Assembly (NCBI RefSeq): GCF_000332135.1
Contig: NZ_KB235896.1
Span: forward strand, 4,518,356-4,582,355
Source: Anabaena sp. PCC 7108
Lineage (GTDB): Bacteria > Cyanobacteriota > Cyanobacteriia > Cyanobacteriales > Nostocaceae
DNA length: 64,000 nucleotides
Direction of reading: 5' to 3'
Part shown: positions 1-9,281 of the stretch, piece after piece
Layout of the letters: the number at the start of each line of letters is the position of its first letter
Numbering within the stretch: position 1 is the first letter of the stretch
Notes under the pieces: model-generated
Told to the model about the DNA's origin: nothing
The model's database searches: none
What the model saw: the letters and a program-made list of their open reading frames with translations, nothing else
Made by a program: the position numbers and the translations under genes

Positions 1-700
1 CGATGATTCCATTGCTATTGCTGTCCCGTCCCAAATTGACAGCAACTCCTGTAATTCCTGATTCACCTGCATCTTGGATGCCATTGGCGTTGAGGTCGTT
101 CCATACGAAGTTGCCCAGTTTTGCTGCTTTAACTTGACCTAAAAGTGGTTGTTTAGGTGTTATCGAGCCATTGCTATTAACTACAAACGGGTCAAAAATG
201 ACTCCAATAAATTGATTGGTGTCGGGAACAAAGTTTTCGCCGTTTGCCTTAGCCAGATTGACGATAGAAGTAACATCGCTGGCAACTACAGACCCGTCTT
301 TTGTTAAATCACTACCATTGGGATTATAAGTGTCCCCCAGTAATGTCCAAATGGCTGCCTGAACTTCACCGTAGTTATATTGAGGATTAGCCGTAAAGTT
401 TTGGTTAATGATCCAGTTGACCAAATCTAAATTATATAAGTTACCTATCCTCGCTGGCGTTCCCAATGTTGCCAACGGAGCTAGTTCATAACTGGAATAG
501 ACATTAGCTGTATAGGTGGCGTTAGCGTCAATGCCAGTAGCACTGTCCAAACACCAAGCGTCAATGACACCCTGTTGGTTGAAATAAGTATAAGTATTAT
601 CACTACCAGCACCAGTAATTGATACTACGTCCTTATAGCTAGGTGTATTCTGTGGTCCGCCGGCAGGGGTAACTGTGATTTTTACTTGAGGTTGCGACAT
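1..700 (-). CDS. SdrD-B-like surface protein with thioester (TQXA)-like N-terminal domain, 3' end beyond window
   Basis: I translated the minus strand from ATG at 700 and found an open frame running off the left edge, giving about 233 residues of a longer protein. Residues ~195-233 ([19 protein letters not shown], then GITGVAVNL) match the SdrD B-like / CnaB-type beta-sandwich repeat of extracellular proteins. Residues ~40-125 contain AWCLD (Cys50) and VQAAIW (Gln114), which resemble the Cys and Gln signature of TQXA/thioester domains in Gram-positive adhesins; that part is inference. There is no obvious N-terminal signal peptide, so export would need another route. The AT-rich upstream region 701-830 probably carries its promoter. 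The C-terminus, and any anchor, lies outside the window. Confidence 0.75.
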   Translation of the reverse strand, partial: MSQPQVKITVTPAGGPQNTPSYKDVVSITGAGSDNTYTYFNQQGVIDAWCLDSATGIDANATYTANVYSSYELAPLATLGTPARIGNLYNLDLVNWIINQNFTANPQYNYGEVQAAIWTLLGDTYNPNGSDLTKDGSVVASDVTSIVNLAKANGENFVPDTNQFIGVIFDPFVVNSNGSITPKQPLLGQVKAAKLGNFVWNDLNANGIQDAGESGITGVAVNLGRDSNSNGII

Positions 701-991
701 AATTTTTTACACTCGATTAACTAATCAATCTCGCTGATTATCAAACAAGGATTCATCTCTGTAGATAGAGTTGTTTCCTTTTGAATTGTTCAAATTTTTA
801 CTTATTAATAGAGTAAATTATATAACCGTAGTATTTTTTAAAGCTTCAGTAAATTTACTTTTTAATCCATGAAGTTACAATAAATATCGCCTCTAATTAA
901 TGACTTCATTCGCACCAGTATTAGCGGGATTAGCCGGGTTTATACTGTTAAAGTTATTGCTAGAGCTTAGACTCAATTAGTCATGTTCAAT

Positions 992-1030
992 AAAAAAGGG
1001 AGTCTGATTTAATACAGTCTCTCCCCCTTT
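992..1030 (-). terminator. Possible intrinsic terminator for the hydrolase gene
   Basis: On the minus strand an imperfect stem (AAAGGGGGAGAGACTG paired with CAGACTCCCTTT) is followed by TTTTTTATT. It lies about 215 bp beyond the stop of the minus-strand hydrolase gene, so the link to that gene is inferred. Confidence 0.4.
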
Positions 1031-1148
1031 GGTAAAAGCTAATAAACGGACTACCATTACTTATCTGCCAATATAAAATTGGTCAGACTAAAAGAATGCC
1101 GTCAAGTAGCTTATAAGCACTGATATAGAGCTAAAAATGCTACATTTA

Positions 1149-1214
1149 ATATGCGTTATCTAGAACCCTTGTAGGGATTTTTCCTGGAACGGCTCTACAT
1201 TCTTTTTCGGAGAT
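1149..1214 (+). repeat. Degenerate dispersed repeat, copy 1 of 3
   Basis: The segment starts ATGCGTTATCTAGAAC, continues CTTGTAGGGA and ends near CTCTACATTCTTTTT. It aligns with 15643-15709 on the same strand and with 41753-41803 on the opposite strand. The unit carries a weak internal hairpin (GTAG..A / ..CTCTAC). Confidence 0.5.
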
Positions 1215-1245
1215 GTCTAAACAATTGACCACTAATTGTTACTCA

Positions 1246-2130
1246 TCACTCATTACTCATAACTGGCTCTAATTGTCCCTTTTCAACCGATAAATGCTGA
1301 TTCATCCAAGTCTCTAAATCAGCCAGCACTTCATGATAATTGATGTCACAGTGTAAATCATGATAAGCTCCCGGATACTCAATACGTAGCTTATCTGGGT
1401 AAGTCACTCGCTGGTAGAACAGTTCACTTCCCCCAGGTAAAGCCACTCTGTCAGCACCACCATGTAAAATTAACAGCGGTATCTGCCATTCTGCTGCGTG
1501 AGCATGAATCCAGTCTAATGTCGCAAAGAATTCTGTAGATAAACGGGCTGTGGCACGGGTATGGCGTAATTTATCCTGATTACAGGGAGTCACAATTTCC
1601 TTATTCCGTGAACCAGCAGCTGTGTCTAGTCCAATATTTAGGGAAAAACGCGGCCACACCTGCGACAGCATTTTCCCTAAAAGTATTCGTATCGGTGGTA
1701 CTCCTACTTCTCCAATACTGGGGGCAAAGGCAATCACACCTTGCAATGCAGATGTATCTTGGGGATAGTGCAGAGTGTAGTCTAAAACTATCATTCCACC
1801 CATGCTATGACCAAAAAGAAAAATTGGACATCCTGGTTGCTGCTTCTGAATCATCTCTTTGAAGGCTCGAACATCATCCCGAAACTCAGCCCAAGTATTT
1901 ATGTAACCTCTTTGACCAGGTGATTGTCCATGACCACGCAAATCTAAACCATAAACTGCATATTGTTTAGGTAGCAAATGCTCAATTACATTTTTGTAAA
2001 GTCCGCTGTGTCCTCCGAGTCCATGTACCAGAACTAATATCGCCCTTACCTTACCCTCTGGATTCCAGCTTTGGTAATACAGATCAAGTCCCCCAACACC
2101 TTTAAATGTGCCTACGCTGTGGTAAATCAT
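1246..2130 (-). CDS. Alpha/beta hydrolase, monoacylglycerol lipase / lysophospholipase type
   Basis: This is a 294-residue serine hydrolase of the Hydrolase_4 (monoglyceride lipase-like) type. The oxyanion segment HGLGGHSG lies at ~36-43. DLRGHGQSPG lies at ~63-72. The nucleophile elbow GHSMGG places Ser109. The acid is probably the Asp in LHGGADRV near 227, and the base the His in YPGAYHDLH near 257. There is no signal peptide, so it is probably cytoplasmic or loosely membrane-bound. The substrate is likely a mono-acyl lipid, inferred from the family. The gene is divergent from the acyltransferase at 2355, and a shared lipid-turnover role is possible but unproven. The last residues (VMSNE and stop) are encoded by a GAGTAAT-type short repeat. 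Confidence 0.85.
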   Translation of the reverse strand: MIYHSVGTFKGVGGLDLYYQSWNPEGKVRAILVLVHGLGGHSGLYKNVIEHLLPKQYAVYGLDLRGHGQSPGQRGYINTWAEFRDDVRAFKEMIQKQQPGCPIFLFGHSMGGMIVLDYTLHYPQDTSALQGVIAFAPSIGEVGVPPIRILLGKMLSQVWPRFSLNIGLDTAAGSRNKEIVTPCNQDKLRHTRATARLSTEFFATLDWIHAHAAEWQIPLLILHGGADRVALPGGSELFYQRVTYPDKLRIEYPGAYHDLHCDINYHEVLADLETWMNQHLSVEKGQLEPVMSNE

Positions 2131-2354
2131 AGGGTTTATTTTTTACGTTCTTTCCCAGCAAGCTATTAGCCTATCAACGTACATTGTAGGGAAATTTGCT
2201 TCTAACTGTGGGAGGAATTACAGAAATTTTGGGTTTTTATGACAGATTTCTCTAAATATTTTGGTGTCTTGGATATGACAAAAGGTAAGTATAATATGTA
2301 GACTTCTGACCGAGAAGTGTTTTAGAGTAAATAATCAAGCATTCTGATTTGTTC

Positions 2355-3335
2355 ATGAATATTTCTTCGAGCGAATCTTCTCCTGAAATCTCATCTGATG
2401 CAGACTTGATCTCCAGTCATCAGCCGGAATTAGAAACTTTACTACCTGTGACTGACGCAACTATCCAGCGGGTGCGGGAAGGTGTAGCCGCAGCGAGCGA
2501 TCGCTCTATTCGTCATACTATAGAAACTACTCTCAATGGGCTATCGGCTATTACTCAAGAACATTGGGAACCGCGAGTTAATGCTAAGATCAGACGTTGG
2601 GTAGTGCGATCGCTCATTCATTCCCTATTCAGTGTCAAAGTTGAAAACATTGAAAATATCCCGCCCACACCAGCTATCTTAGCTGCTAACCATCTTCACC
2701 ACTTTGACCCATTGGTTTTACTCTCAGAAATTCCCACCCAGCCCCACTATTATATTCTTGGTGATGCTCGCACTCTCTATAACAAATGGTGGAAACGCTG
2801 GATTTTGGGTTTTGCCGATGGTGTTATTCCTTTAGAAAGAATTTGGGGTGAAGAACAGGCTGTTATTGCTGCTGCTAAAGCCGGACGAGATGATTTACAA
2901 GAACTTGCTCAAGTTATTAAAGATACCGTTAATCCTGGTGGAGATATCCAGACAATCCGCCGCATAGATCGCATTGTGGCCGCAATTTTAGCCCGTGGAG
3001 ATGGGTTGATGATTTTTCCTGAAGGAAGATTGGGAACTGCTGAGGGTCATTTGCATCCCTTCAAACGCGGGACTGTAATTTATGCTTTGCGGTCTGGAGT
3101 GCCAATTGTACCGATATCATTAATTGGTACTCATGACTTATTTTTGAGGAAAAAGTTAACAATTCGGGTTGGTAAACCTTTATATTTTCCCCCAACTACA
3201 AGACCAAAGCGTCAGGAAATAGATTCAGCTTTGGAAGCGTTACAAAAAGCGATAGGGGCTTTGTTACCTACAGATTATCAAGAACCAACGGGGATAAAGT
3301 TATTACAGAATTTTCTGAATCGGATGTTGTTGTAA
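2355..3335 (+). CDS. 1-acyl-sn-glycerol-3-phosphate acyltransferase family protein (PlsC-like)
   Basis: This membrane-associated acyltransferase of the PlsC/LPLAT family would transfer an acyl group to lysophosphatidate or a similar acceptor. The NHLHHFDP segment (~115) is the HX4D catalytic motif, and FPEGRLG (~225) is the acceptor-binding motif. VPIVPISLIGTHDLF follows, as in the family. An N-terminal extension of ~80 residues precedes the domain, and a central ~40-residue insertion separates the two motif blocks. I chose ATG 2355; an in-frame TTG lies 6 nt upstream and neither has a clear ribosome binding site. The exact substrate cannot be read from the sequence. Confidence 0.82.
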   Translation: MNISSSESSPEISSDADLISSHQPELETLLPVTDATIQRVREGVAAASDRSIRHTIETTLNGLSAITQEHWEPRVNAKIRRWVVRSLIHSLFSVKVENIENIPPTPAILAANHLHHFDPLVLLSEIPTQPHYYILGDARTLYNKWWKRWILGFADGVIPLERIWGEEQAVIAAAKAGRDDLQELAQVIKDTVNPGGDIQTIRRIDRIVAAILARGDGLMIFPEGRLGTAEGHLHPFKRGTVIYALRSGVPIVPISLIGTHDLFLRKKLTIRVGKPLYFPPTTRPKRQEIDSALEALQKAIGALLPTDYQEPTGIKLLQNFLNRMLL

Positions 3336-3438
3336 AAGGAAGTATTGCGATGCCTGCGGCGGGCGGAGCCATCGCTTCACTCATGATACTGCATACATTA
3401 CATAAAACCCCACCCCTAGCCCCGCAAGCGAGGAGGGG

Positions 3439-3616
3439 AAAACAGTAGCCCCCTCTCTGTTTACGGAGAGGGGGTTGGGGGTGAGGTTCCGAAATGTAAT
3501 TCACCCAACAAAAAATTGCTATAAAAAGGAAAACAGTAGCCCCCTCTGTTTACGGAGAGGGGGTTGGGGGTGAGGTTCCGAAATGTAATTCACCCAACAA
3601 AAAATTGCTATAAAAC
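3439..3616. repeat. Tandem duplication of a ~90-bp palindromic repeat
   Basis: Two adjacent copies (3439-3529 and 3530-3616) share the same order: AAAACAGTAGCCCCCTC, a hairpin around CTGTTTACGGAGAGGGGG, GTTGGGGGTGAGGTTCCG and AATTCACCCAACAAAAAATT. They differ by a 2-bp CT indel in the stem. Shorter relatives appear at 3405-3436, 17548-17590 and 59475-59515. A 78-codon minus-strand ORF over this region is a by-product of the repeat. The region forms most of the 319-bp gap before the ROCO gene. Confidence 0.85.
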
Positions 3617-3654
3617 AGTATTTTAAAGTTTGTTTTAGAAATAAGTAAAGTTAT

Positions 3655-6144
3655 TTATTCTGCTTCTAAAAATCCTTTGATGGTTTCTGCTGGAATACTA
3701 AAAACAGGATGATTAAATATTGCTTTTAATGCTTCTAATCCACCAGCTTTAAGTGCCGCTATTAATCTGGATTTTAGTGTTGGGTTGCGTTTAATTTCTT
3801 GATGAATGGCGTTTGTAATTCCTTCATTTGTGGCTGTTTGATTGTTTTTAGATAATTGGTGAAGCAGTTGTTGAATTTCAGCTGCGGCTTCGGCTAAATT
3901 CTGTTTTTGTTCTGGTGTGTAATTATTTTGATTGAATGTGACATTACTACCTGATTGGGCTGTATCTACAAATTGGTTATTTGCATTTCTTTGGTCATAC
4001 TTAGATTGATAAGATTCTGACATGGAATTACTCTCTGATTTTACATGAATATGAATTACATTATTAAAGGATTCTTTTTTCTGGTTGTCAAGTTCATTTT
4101 GTAACGGTGTAACTGAGGTTTGCAGTTCCCGATTTAATTCTTGGGTTTTTAGATTTACATCATCAATTAACCTACGAATATCAACCATTTCAAAACTATT
4201 TTCGCACTCAATCTTATAGCGTCCAACATACAAACGTTTACGTAATGATTCTAAAGGATAAGCATAAGGTGTCTGACTTCCTTCACATTCTTTGCAGTTA
4301 CAAGGAACAAGAGTATCATATTTCAAACGCTCAAAAGAACGATGTATTTTGTCGAGTTCGTGTGTGATAACTGTCAGCAGTTCTTTTTTACGATTTCCGG
4401 TAACACGGATTTTAATTTCCTTTTGATTGTAGTTTTCAATCACTTCAGCACGAGTTTGATATTGATTGAGAATAACGCCACTTCTCCAAACCTGTTTTTG
4501 TTGTTCAATCCAAGGGTGTGTTTCGACAATTAAGCGAGTGATAATACCCTTGGGCATGAATTCATATTTGTAGCGTAAAATTAAATTATGGGATTTATCC
4601 CAGATATATTCAGGTTGGTTGATATCGAGTAATTGCGGTGCAATATATTTACCATTACAATGAGGAATTGGGTAACAAAGTTTAAACCGCATCATCAATT
4701 GCAGCAGTTCATCCCTCATCTCGCTATATTCGTTATCTTGCCAAATTTCTGCAAGATTATTTTTGGTAAAACACCCTAAGTTCTTAATGACATTTTTATT
4801 ATCCAGCACTTTGTAAACTGCCGTAGTCCCCCATTCTGGTTTGAGGATAACATAGTGTTTAAGTGTAGGATCATCTTGGAAATGCAAGCAAACACCGAGG
4901 TCGTGCAAATAGCGACTTAGTAGCAACATATCCTCACGTTTAGTTAAGCTATGAAGTTTGCAAAGTTTGTAGTATTCTTCAAGACTAATAAAGTTGCGGG
5001 AGTCTTTTTCTAGGTCAGAACGGACTTTCACCCAGATTTTTGGTAGAGGTGTACCAACATGAGGAAGTTTATTTATGTATTGCTGAATAGAGTTTTTAAT
5101 TTCTATTAAACCACGATTAGTCGCTAAGTTAGTTGGTAAAACTTCTTTGAGATTTAGAAATTCTCCTCGCAATTGGCGTTCATTGACTTCGCATTGACGG
5201 TCTTGTTTTTCATTTTTAATAATTAAAACTGGGCTACTTTCACTCAATAGTTCGACAACTTTCAGCCAATAATAAAAATCTGTATTATCTTGGCGTATAT
5301 CTGCAACTAAGGCATAGAGAGAACGTTTAGTCAGAAAAAATTGGTGAGTTTGGTGGTAGATTTCTTGTCCACCAAAGTCCCAGATATTAACGCGAAATTC
5401 CTGACCATTATCTAGATTGAATTTCCACTGAATGACATCAATGCCTTCAGTTGATTTTTCATTTGATTGAAGTTTGTAGTTTCCATCTTCAATTTTTTTG
5501 GCCAAAGAAGTTTTACCTGCACCTCCTTCACCGACAATTAAAAATTTTGCTTCATATAAATGCTCAACTGTTTGTTCTAGCTGTTGCCGATAAAAGCTAA
5601 GAATTGATTTTAATCCCTGTTCTATTATTTCTGGTGGAAGATTGATTATTTCATTGCCTTGAAGTTCAAGCTGCTTCAAGTGAATGAGTTGTCCTATTTC
5701 TGGTGGTAGACTCCTCAGTTGATTGTTTCTGAGGTCGAGAGTTCGGAGGTTAGTAAGTTGTCCTATTTCTGGTGGTAGACTCCTCAGTTGATTGTTTCTG
5801 AGGTAGAGAGTTCGGAGGTTAGTAAGTTGTCCTATTTCCGGTGGTAGACTGCTCAATTGATTGTCACTGAGATAGAGGGTTCGGAGGTTAGTAAGTTGTC
5901 CTATTTCCGGTGATAGACTGCTCAATTGATTGTCACTGAGGTCGAGAGTTCGGAGGTTAGTAAGTTGTCCTATTTCTGGTGATAGACTGCTCAGTCGATT
6001 GTAACTGAGGTCAAGGAATTGCAGGTTGGTGAGTTTTCCTATTTCTGCTGGCAGACTACTGAGTTTTCTTACGCTAAGGTGAAGTTCTGTTACACCATCC
6101 ATAGCGGCTTCTTCGATTACCTGTAGTAGTTCTGCCTCAGTCAT
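3655..6144 (-). CDS. LRR-Roc-COR (ROCO) GTPase
   Basis: This is a cytoplasmic multidomain GTPase of about 829 residues. Leucine-rich repeats occupy ~20-185, with 23-residue units of the form LxSLPPEIGQLTNLRTLDL. The Roc GTPase follows, with P-loop GEGGAGKTSL near 208, DFGGQE as the G3 motif and IIKNEKQD in the G4 position, then a COR domain (~380-600). A CNCKECEG cysteine cluster lies at ~650. The region near 700-745 is rich in Ser, Asn and Gln. The final ~90 residues form a helical tail (NLAEAAAEIQQLLHQL onward) that recurs in cyanobacterial signalling proteins. ATG 6144 is preferred over an in-frame TTG at 6150. The family includes eukaryotic LRRK2; bacterial partners are mostly unknown. 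Confidence 0.9.
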   Translation of the reverse strand: MTEAELLQVIEEAAMDGVTELHLSVRKLSSLPAEIGKLTNLQFLDLSYNRLSSLSPEIGQLTNLRTLDLSDNQLSSLSPEIGQLTNLRTLYLSDNQLSSLPPEIGQLTNLRTLYLRNNQLRSLPPEIGQLTNLRTLDLRNNQLRSLPPEIGQLIHLKQLELQGNEIINLPPEIIEQGLKSILSFYRQQLEQTVEHLYEAKFLIVGEGGAGKTSLAKKIEDGNYKLQSNEKSTEGIDVIQWKFNLDNGQEFRVNIWDFGGQEIYHQTHQFFLTKRSLYALVADIRQDNTDFYYWLKVVELLSESSPVLIIKNEKQDRQCEVNERQLRGEFLNLKEVLPTNLATNRGLIEIKNSIQQYINKLPHVGTPLPKIWVKVRSDLEKDSRNFISLEEYYKLCKLHSLTKREDMLLLSRYLHDLGVCLHFQDDPTLKHYVILKPEWGTTAVYKVLDNKNVIKNLGCFTKNNLAEIWQDNEYSEMRDELLQLMMRFKLCYPIPHCNGKYIAPQLLDINQPEYIWDKSHNLILRYKYEFMPKGIITRLIVETHPWIEQQKQVWRSGVILNQYQTRAEVIENYNQKEIKIRVTGNRKKELLTVITHELDKIHRSFERLKYDTLVPCNCKECEGSQTPYAYPLESLRKRLYVGRYKIECENSFEMVDIRRLIDDVNLKTQELNRELQTSVTPLQNELDNQKKESFNNVIHIHVKSESNSMSESYQSKYDQRNANNQFVDTAQSGSNVTFNQNNYTPEQKQNLAEAAAEIQQLLHQLSKNNQTATNEGITNAIHQEIKRNPTLKSRLIAALKAGGLEALKAIFNHPVFSIPAETIKGFLEAE
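5690..6060 (-). repeat. Near-identical 69-bp LRR-coding repeats
   Basis: About five consecutive 69-bp units inside the ROCO gene repeat phrases such as CGGAGGTTAGTAAGTTGTCC and ATTTCTGGTGGTAGACT with few differences. They encode the 23-residue LRR unit. The low divergence at DNA level suggests recent unit duplication or gene conversion. Confidence 0.85.
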
Positions 6145-6285
6145 GAACAATTACTGAACTGTGATTACTAGAGTTTAGCAAACAGATGTCGCAGTTTAAT
6201 AACCGCTATCAGGTAAAAAATTACGCAACAGCGCCCAAATCGTTATAGTCTATACGTAAATTCCCTAACTCATAATTGACTGAAG

Positions 6286-7350
6286 ATGCAAATAGACTTT
6301 CATCATGGTGTCACCTACGTTGTAGCGCGACTAGCGGGTTTTGACCACGAAGAGGCGAGTACCGTCGCTTACTGCGCCCAATATGTAGATGATGCTATCA
6401 ATAGCGGTTTAATTCGATTCGATAATGGGGCGATGTTTACCCGCATTAGTTCTGCACACAAGATGTTAGATTATCGCAATTTTCAGGCGTTAGCAATTCA
6501 TCATGTTTGGATTCCTTTTCATTTTTTACCTGGAAATGGCGGAAAACCAGCAGGTGAAGATCCTGAAGGGAAGTTTATCGAAAAGTTGATTTGTCGTCCT
6601 AATAGTTATGTCGCGCAGCAAATGGTGCGGGAATGTATCCAACGCCGTGAAAGTGCTTATAGTTTGCATCGTCTGGGTATTACTATGCACGTTTATGTTG
6701 ATACCTGGGCGCATCAAGGTTTTGCTGGTGTTAATCATCGAGTCAATGAAGCAAGAAAATTACTTGATGAAAATGATCAACCTGATCGGAATTTGATGGA
6801 TAGATTGAAGAATTATTTTGTTAGTGAGGCTTTACCTTTAGGACATGGTGCGGTTTTAAGTCATCCTGATAAGCCGTTTTTACGTTGGGGTTATATTAAC
6901 GGTAGGGGTGAAAAAATTAGCCGTAATAATCCTGAAGATTTTCTGGAAGCTGCTGATAATATGTGTAAGGCTATGCAGCGTTATTTAAAATGTGATGCTG
7001 ATGCTATTGTACCAGGTTTACCAGAACCAGATAAAAGTTTAATTGCCTTTATGCTGGAAAATATTAAAGATATTAAGGGTAGTTTACGTCATCAAAAATG
7101 GCTAAGTGCAATATCCCAAGGTCAATTTAGTTTTGGTGCAGCAAATATTAACTATATTCCCAAGGGTAAAAGTTCCTGGAAATACCTCGCTTTGGGAACT
7201 GAAAGCCGCGTTGATAAAGATAATGAGATTTTTCCCTATCATCCCAGTTTCCTAGTCAGCAATTGGAAATTATTTCATGATGCTTTACAAGCACATCAAT
7301 TCTATATTATTCACGATTTGCTACCCCAATATGGAATTTGTGTCGCGTGA
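6286..7350 (+). CDS. DUF6765-like protein, His/Asp-rich putative hydrolase
   Basis: This 354-residue soluble protein begins MQIDFHHGVTYVVARLAGF, which I associate with the DUF6765 family; that recall is moderate in certainty. Possible metal ligands are spread along it: DFHHG at ~4-7, YVDDAI at ~30, SSAHKMLDY at ~58, AIHHVWIPFHF at ~73, MHVYVDTWAHQGF near 142 and HPDKPF near 193. This pattern resembles zinc-dependent phospholipase C-like folds. No activity can be assigned. It is divergent from the ROCO gene with 141 bp between them, which could be a shared regulatory region. Confidence 0.7.
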   Translation: MQIDFHHGVTYVVARLAGFDHEEASTVAYCAQYVDDAINSGLIRFDNGAMFTRISSAHKMLDYRNFQALAIHHVWIPFHFLPGNGGKPAGEDPEGKFIEKLICRPNSYVAQQMVRECIQRRESAYSLHRLGITMHVYVDTWAHQGFAGVNHRVNEARKLLDENDQPDRNLMDRLKNYFVSEALPLGHGAVLSHPDKPFLRWGYINGRGEKISRNNPEDFLEAADNMCKAMQRYLKCDADAIVPGLPEPDKSLIAFMLENIKDIKGSLRHQKWLSAISQGQFSFGAANINYIPKGKSSWKYLALGTESRVDKDNEIFPYHPSFLVSNWKLFHDALQAHQFYIIHDLLPQYGICVA

Positions 7351-7380
7351 TAAGAAGGTAAGAGGATATATACTAAAAGC

Positions 7381-7498
7381 GGTTGGAAACTTTACTTTTA
7401 AACGCAGAGGTTCGCTGAGGTAAACGCAAAGTGACGCAGAGTTTTTATTGAAGTTTTCGCTTTGAGTTTTGTTATCCTCATAATGTTGAGATATTAGC
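7381..7498 (+). repeat. Dispersed ~118-bp repeat, copy A
   Basis: The stretch from GGTTGGAAACTTTACTTTTA through AACGCAAAGTGACGCAGAG to GAGATATTAG matches, in inverted orientation, 25141-25259. I count only about eight to ten differences, so identity is roughly nine in ten. No ORF or terminal inverted repeat is evident. Confidence 0.85.
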
Positions 7499-7504
7499 CG
7501 TTTT

Positions 7505-7578
7505 TCAAAAATTAAAATATCAAATAGAAATCTTAATCCTGTTAATCCTTAAATCCTGGAAATCCTGATTCAGACATT
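7505..7578. repeat. TCTGAATCAGGATT element remnant, right end
   Basis: AATCCTGATTCAGACATT directly abuts the stop codon of the minus-strand gene at 7579 and is preceded by ATCCT-rich sequence. It is one end of the inverted-repeat element seen complete at 63476-63587 and 50303-50410. Confidence 0.6.
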
Positions 7579-9024
7579 TCACCTTACCTGTAATAAGCCT
7601 TTAAAGAAATAAATCATATTCATAAATATCATTTCTATCCACAGCATGACATGATCTAACCAGGCTAAAATTTGCTCTAAGGGATGGATTTCATATCCTA
7701 AAAATGTGGCGGTGGTTTCTATCCAATCTGGCTGGATTTGAGGTTGATTTTTTACCTCATTTTCTACTTGGTAATGAGTAGCTACTTTGGAGGATTTGTT
7801 ATTTTTAAATAAACCTTTTTTTGATTTGGGGAATAACTCTGTCTGACTATTTTCTGTAAATGAACTAGCAGTTAAACCAGAATTTACATTATTAGCATCT
7901 ATTTCTAAATCACCAAATAAGTCACCCCAGCTTAACCAAGCGTCAGGAATTAAATCTGATTGCTGCAATTGATGATTTTGATTAATCTGGTTTAAAGGTT
8001 TAATTCTTGGTTCTTGTGCATTTGATTGAGGATGAATTTGTTGAATTTTCCTACCACTAAAGAAGTAATTTATTGCAGATTCAATTAATGCTGGAATATT
8101 CAAAGTTTGATTTTTCAATCCATCAGCATTAACTGTGATTTCTTTTCTGGCTTCTACTTGTTCTCTACCATATATAAATATATCCAATTGAGTTTGAGCA
8201 ATTTGAATAATTCCCTGACTACGCTGTTTCATAGGTGCAATAGCTTTAGCTTCCATTTTGGCTAAGGCTGTATCTAGAAAAGCTAAAAATCTATCAGGAT
8301 AAGAAAATTGTATATTTACATGAAAATTGGTTTCAGGTAAATCTATTATGCTAGAATTATTCCTATCAGTTAACCTGGTTAAGATCCGGTCAATTTCTGG
8401 TAAGAGGTTCTGTTGTTTTTTGACTTTAGCTAAATTTAAAGAATAATTATATTCAGCGACTTCGCTATTAATTTTATCTGCTACTTTGGCCTGTTGTTGA
8501 ATTGTCAAAACATCCAGAATTCTGTTATCGTTGGCAACAAGTACCAAATTACGATTTTCCAATTGTGCAGCAATTCCTAGCACTTTTGGTATATGCTTCT
8601 GGAGTGTATTTCCCGGTTTTAGAGATTTAGTAATATTAGATTTGGGTTGCTTTTTAAGACTTTTCCACCACCCAACACGGGTAGCTACTTCCCGCAAGGT
8701 ATCACCCAAAAACGTTAATGGGTTGACATTTTGTGAATTTTCTGTATCAGATGCCGCCGCAGATGGTAAATTTTGAACTAACTCTAGTACCTTCTGAATA
8801 GGTGTATCAACAGGTGGGGGAGTTTCCGATTTTAGCCTTTTTCCAGCAAGTTCATCGGGCTGAAACATCTGGTACAGTGGATAAAGTAGGGCTTCGACAC
8901 TCCATTTAGTAGCAACTTGCAAATTTCGGAAGGAGTTTTCCCACTGTTTTGTCAACCGCTGAGAATGCTGGTTGAAAAATTTAAAGATTTTACTTTGATA
9001 AGGACCGGAGGAACCAGAAGACAT
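7579..9024 (-). CDS. Conserved cyanobacterial-type protein of unknown function
   Basis: I do not recognise this 481-residue protein. It is hydrophilic and Gln/Asn-rich in the middle. The N-terminal part (~1-60) contains aromatic helices (KIFKFFNQHSQRLTKQW). The C-terminal ~30 residues are strongly hydrophobic with several Met and Trp (VMLWIEMIFMNMIYFFKG), which suggests membrane association or an amphipathic anchor. A Pro/Ser/Thr-rich linker lies near 65-105. There are no Cys pairs or catalytic signatures. ATG 9024 is the only good start. It stands alone, convergent with the DUF6765-like gene and divergent from the mannosidase. Confidence 0.65.
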   Translation of the reverse strand: MSSGSSGPYQSKIFKFFNQHSQRLTKQWENSFRNLQVATKWSVEALLYPLYQMFQPDELAGKRLKSETPPPVDTPIQKVLELVQNLPSAAASDTENSQNVNPLTFLGDTLREVATRVGWWKSLKKQPKSNITKSLKPGNTLQKHIPKVLGIAAQLENRNLVLVANDNRILDVLTIQQQAKVADKINSEVAEYNYSLNLAKVKKQQNLLPEIDRILTRLTDRNNSSIIDLPETNFHVNIQFSYPDRFLAFLDTALAKMEAKAIAPMKQRSQGIIQIAQTQLDIFIYGREQVEARKEITVNADGLKNQTLNIPALIESAINYFFSGRKIQQIHPQSNAQEPRIKPLNQINQNHQLQQSDLIPDAWLSWGDLFGDLEIDANNVNSGLTASSFTENSQTELFPKSKKGLFKNNKSSKVATHYQVENEVKNQPQIQPDWIETTATFLGYEIHPLEQILAWLDHVMLWIEMIFMNMIYFFKGLLQVR

Positions 9025-9281
9025 GGTAGAAATTTGTTAGTTTGAGTATTTTTGAGTTTTGAGACTCCCACAAAACTGTTACTTATCGTCAGTCAGTGAT
9101 ATCAAGTCTGTTTGAATATTTATCATATCGTTGGGGTAGAGAATAGGGAAACAGATATTATCACTAATTAGCCGGACTTGATATAACATCATGATAATGG
9201 AAAATAAGCTCAAGTAAGTTTAATTTAGACAATCCTAAACCCGAACCTAATTTTTACATTAATTGTTAATCTTTATTGATT

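Larger units (their letters stand above)
701..1245. other. Intergenic region between the surface protein and the hydrolase gene
   Basis: This 545-bp stretch has no credible ORF. It holds the divergent AT-rich upstream region of the surface-protein gene, a hairpin at 992-1030 and, at 1149-1214, a copy of a degenerate ~65-bp dispersed repeat whose relatives lie at 15643-15709 and 41753-41803. Confidence 0.6.

Noticed and set aside
3268-3504. 78-codon minus-strand ORF over the tandem repeat
   Set aside because: Overlaps the acyltransferase 3' end and the GGGGGTTGGGGG repeat; no coding signature.
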